NCBI GenBank assembly: GCA_050262155.1
Contig: CP189843.1
Location: forward strand, 186,001 to 250,000
Source of the DNA: Parvimonas sp000223315
Lineage (GTDB): Bacteria > Bacillota > Clostridia > Tissierellales > Peptoniphilaceae
Direction: 5' to 3'
Length of the DNA: 64,000 nt
The notes under the pieces were generated by a model. The model was not told the origin of the DNA, ran no database searches, and worked only from the letters and a program-made list of their open reading frames with translations. A program made the translations under genes and the position numbers. Below, one piece after another: positions 62,396-64,000 of the stretch (position 1 is its first letter; each line of letters opens with the position of its first letter).

Positions 62396-62671
62396 ATTAA
62401 AGTTGTTATAAATAATAATGCAAAAAAACTTTTAAAAGAAAATCAAAGAGATATAATAGTTGAACTAAAAGGTTGGAGTAACTGAAATTGTTCAACTGAA
62501 TTAAAACCGTCGGTTTCGATTGGTATACCAAAAAATACAAATGCTTTTGACTTTTTTGAGGTTGATGAATATAATGTATATGTAAGTAGAAAGATTTCTG
62601 AAGATGCATTTGTTGAAATATCTTCAGCAAATTTTTATGGTTTAGAATATTTAATAGCGATTATAAAATAA
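62396..62671 (+). CDS. Second HesB-like selenoprotein paralogue, apparent AUU start
   Basis: Read through TGA 62483-62485 (codon 30), this 91-residue protein reads (I)KVVINNNAKKLLKEN... with LKGWSNUNCSTELKP, and aligns along its length with the previous gene. The aligned first Cys is Trp here, and a new Cys follows two residues after the U. No ATG, GTG or TTG exists in frame near the start; ATT 62396 lies 6 nt after GGAGGG and aligns exactly with the ATG of the first copy. A SECIS-like hairpin follows 23 nt after the UGA. The function is probably redox- or metal-related, but this variant is unusual. Confidence 0.72.
62504..62516 (+). promoter_or_regulatory. Candidate SECIS element, second HesB-like gene
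   Basis: AAACC pairs perfectly with GGTTT around the loop GTC, with G first. It starts its loop 23 nt after the UGA, matching the placement in the first gene although the sequence differs. Confidence 0.65.
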
Positions 62672-62710
62672 TTATTATGTATGACCAATTTTAGAGATAA
62701 GGGTGATAAT

Positions 62711-63250
62711 ATGGCTAAAGATTTTAAATTGATTAAACCTACAATGGAATATGAAAAAGAAATACAAAATTTTAGAGAAGAATTTATAATAAATGGTGGA
62801 GATATGGACGGCTGTCTATCTTTAAGAAGAATGGAAAATATTTCTGACTGGATAAAACAGGTTGAAGATTTTTCCTCAGAAGATACCTGTCCAAAAGAAT
62901 ATGTTCCACAAACTCAGTTCATCTTTATCAGAGAAGAAGATAATAAAATAATAGGTGTTATTCAAATAAGACATTATCTAAACGAATTTTTTGAAAAATA
63001 TGGTGGTCATATCGGATATTCAGTATGTCATTCTGAAAGAAAAAAAGGTTATGCAACTCTGATGTTAAAGGAAATTTTACCTATTTGTAAAGCAATGGGA
63101 TTTGAAAAAATATTAATAACCTGTTTAAAAGAAAATGAAGCGAGTAAAAGAGTAATCATAAACAATGGAGGTATTTATGAATCTACTGTTTATGAGCCAA
63201 AAGATAAAGTTTATTTAGAGAGATATTGGATAGATTTGTCTGAAAAATAA
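62711..63250 (+). CDS. GNAT family N-acetyltransferase
   Basis: The 179-residue GNAT protein has IIGVIQIRHYLNEF and the acetyl-CoA loop VCHSERKKGYATLMLKEIL (R-x-x-G-x-A/T variant), then ENEASKRVIINNGG. ATG 62711 has AAGGG 7 nt upstream; an ATG at 62681 has no site. The substrate is unknown; the shape resembles DUF-type aminoglycoside-like or peptide N-acetyltransferases. Confidence 0.88.
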   Translation: MAKDFKLIKPTMEYEKEIQNFREEFIINGGDMDGCLSLRRMENISDWIKQVEDFSSEDTCPKEYVPQTQFIFIREEDNKIIGVIQIRHYLNEFFEKYGGHIGYSVCHSERKKGYATLMLKEILPICKAMGFEKILITCLKENEASKRVIINNGGIYESTVYEPKDKVYLERYWIDLSEK

Positions 63251-63275
63251 TCAGCATTTTTAGGAGTTAATAAAT

Positions 63276-63725
63276 ATGACAGATAAAATTAAAGATTATT
63301 GGGAAAATTTTTGTAAGGAAAAGAATATTTCTATGGATGCAAAATATGAAGCATGGAGTTTTGGAAATACTAAAGAAATGGCAGATGAGTTAGCAGATTT
63401 GGTCAATAAGGGAATCAAAACTGCTACAACTTCTGCATATGAGCTTTATGAAAATGATGAAGAAATTCCAAAAGTGGGTGAATACAATATTATTTTAGGT
63501 GGTTCAGGAGAACCAAAATGTATTACAATAACAAGAGAGGTATATATTTTAGCTTATAATTTAATATCTTTTAATCACGCTTGGCTCGAAGGTGAAGGCG
63601 ATAGAAGTTATGAATATTGGAAAAAAGTTCATGATGAATATTTTAAGGAAGAATTTAAAAATTTAGGTAAAGATTTTTATGAACAAGCTCCTATGGTATG
63701 TGAAGTGTTTGAAAAAGTGTATTAG
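63276..63725 (+). CDS. ASCH domain protein
   Basis: The 149-residue ASCH (PUA-like fold) protein has KYEAWSFGNTKEMADELADLV, GIKTATTSAYELYE and PKVGEYNIILGGSGEPKCI, followed by ITREVYILAYN. These proteins are thought to bind RNA or act on modified nucleosides (YqfB-like amidohydrolase is one known case). It lies 25 nt after the GNAT gene and is probably cotranscribed. Confidence 0.88.
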   Translation: MTDKIKDYWENFCKEKNISMDAKYEAWSFGNTKEMADELADLVNKGIKTATTSAYELYENDEEIPKVGEYNIILGGSGEPKCITITREVYILAYNLISFNHAWLEGEGDRSYEYWKKVHDEYFKEEFKNLGKDFYEQAPMVCEVFEKVY

Positions 63726-63798
63726 ATAAAATATTACAAAAATAAGTTTTCTTCTATAATAAATTAATGTAAATTTAATTATATGATAAATTTTCTAC

Positions 63799-63827
63799 TT
63801 GCAAAAATATGTAAAATATGATAACAT
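63799..63827 (+). promoter_or_regulatory. Promoter of glmS
   Basis: TTGCAA (63799-63804), a 17-bp spacer and TAACAT (63822-63827) lie 43 nt upstream of the ATG. The leader is too short to hold a glmS ribozyme. Confidence 0.6.
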
Positions 63828-63870
63828 TATTAAATAAGTAGCAGTAGAATTAATAAAAGGAGGAAATTTT

Positions 63871-64000
63871 ATGTGCGGTATTGTTGGATATATTGGCAAT
63901 TCAAATGCTATTGATAAGATTTTAAACGGACTTGAAACTTTAGAATATAGAGGATATGATTCTTCAGGAATTGCATTCTTGGAAGATAATAAGATAGATG
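63871..64000 (+). CDS. glmS: Glutamine-fructose-6-phosphate aminotransferase, N-terminal part only
   Basis: The reading frame runs off the window after 43 residues. MCGIVGYIG with the N-terminal nucleophile Cys2, and LETLEYRGYDSSG, are the class II glutamine amidotransferase signature of GlmS, which makes glucosamine-6-phosphate for cell-wall synthesis. AGGAGG precedes the ATG. No glmS ribozyme core is present in the upstream 145 nt, unlike in many Firmicutes. Confidence 0.95.
   Translation, partial: MCGIVGYIGNSNAIDKILNGLETLEYRGYDSSGIAFLEDNKID

Noticed and set aside
62161..62485. UGA read as tryptophan (alternative genetic code) in the two HesB-like genes
   Set aside because: TGA ends the ADP-ribosylglycohydrolase and pseudouridine synthase genes, Trp is encoded by TGG throughout, and hairpins suited to Sec insertion follow both UGAs.
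63726..63870. glmS ribozyme upstream of glmS
   Set aside because: The leader is AT-rich, under 150 nt, contains a likely promoter close to the start, and shows none of the ribozyme core.

Overview
The window is AT-rich DNA from a low-GC, Gram-positive anaerobe. Every gene I can support lies on the + strand. The gene set has many lipobox proteins, an Rnf complex, a V-type ATPase with a sodium-type rotor subunit, gltX plus gatCAB, an L-serine dehydratase, a sortase-anchored surface protein and UGA-containing selenoprotein genes. This fits the Peptoniphilaceae/Tissierellia; a Parvimonas-like organism is my best guess, made from gene content only and not proven.

Region by region. (1) 1-10 kb is accessory. 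It holds a frameshifted acetyltransferase, a three-gene cassette (PD-(D/E)XK-like protein, ADP-ribosylglycohydrolase, second nuclease-like protein), a fused C5 + beta-class DNA methyltransferase, a MerR regulator with a textbook 19-bp-spacer operator, and a segmental duplication that left one intact and one nonsense-mutated DUF6176 gene. (2) 10-18 kb has gltX, two DUF2207 membrane proteins with lemA, and three related small lipoproteins. (3) 18-26 kb holds two metal ABC transporters: a TroABCD/MntABCD-type Mn/Zn system and a ferric-iron-type system with a double permease. (4) 26-35 kb has duplicated lipoproteins, gatCAB, an NTP pyrophosphatase, a phosphodiesterase, an S66 peptidase and a YgbA-like protein. 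(5) 35-43.6 kb is a complete V-type ATPase operon in the Enterococcus hirae ntp order. (6) 43.6-49.6 kb contains a tandem repeat array, a DnaA-box cluster, DUF1292, HAD, peroxiredoxin, radical-SAM and sdaAB/sdaAA genes and a tRNA-Leu. (7) 49.9-55.4 kb is rnfCDGEAB. (8) 55.5-64 kb has an EF-G-like GTPase, a TetR regulator, a surface protein, an RluA-type pseudouridine synthase, two tandem UGA-containing HesB-like genes, GNAT and ASCH genes and the start of glmS.

How the genes fit together: Rnf probably builds a sodium gradient from ferredoxin oxidation that the V-ATPase couples to ATP. GltX and GatCAB together make Gln-tRNA (and possibly Asn-tRNA) by the indirect route. SdaAB/AA feeds pyruvate from serine.

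The most notable items are: two adjacent HesB-like selenoprotein genes, each with an in-frame UGA followed 23-24 nt later by a hairpin with G at the start of its loop, the second apparently starting at AUU; a roughly 66-70 bp palindromic element whose end abuts a terminator hairpin in the same relative orientation at four of six loci; and three perfect, helically phased DnaA boxes far from any sign of an origin.
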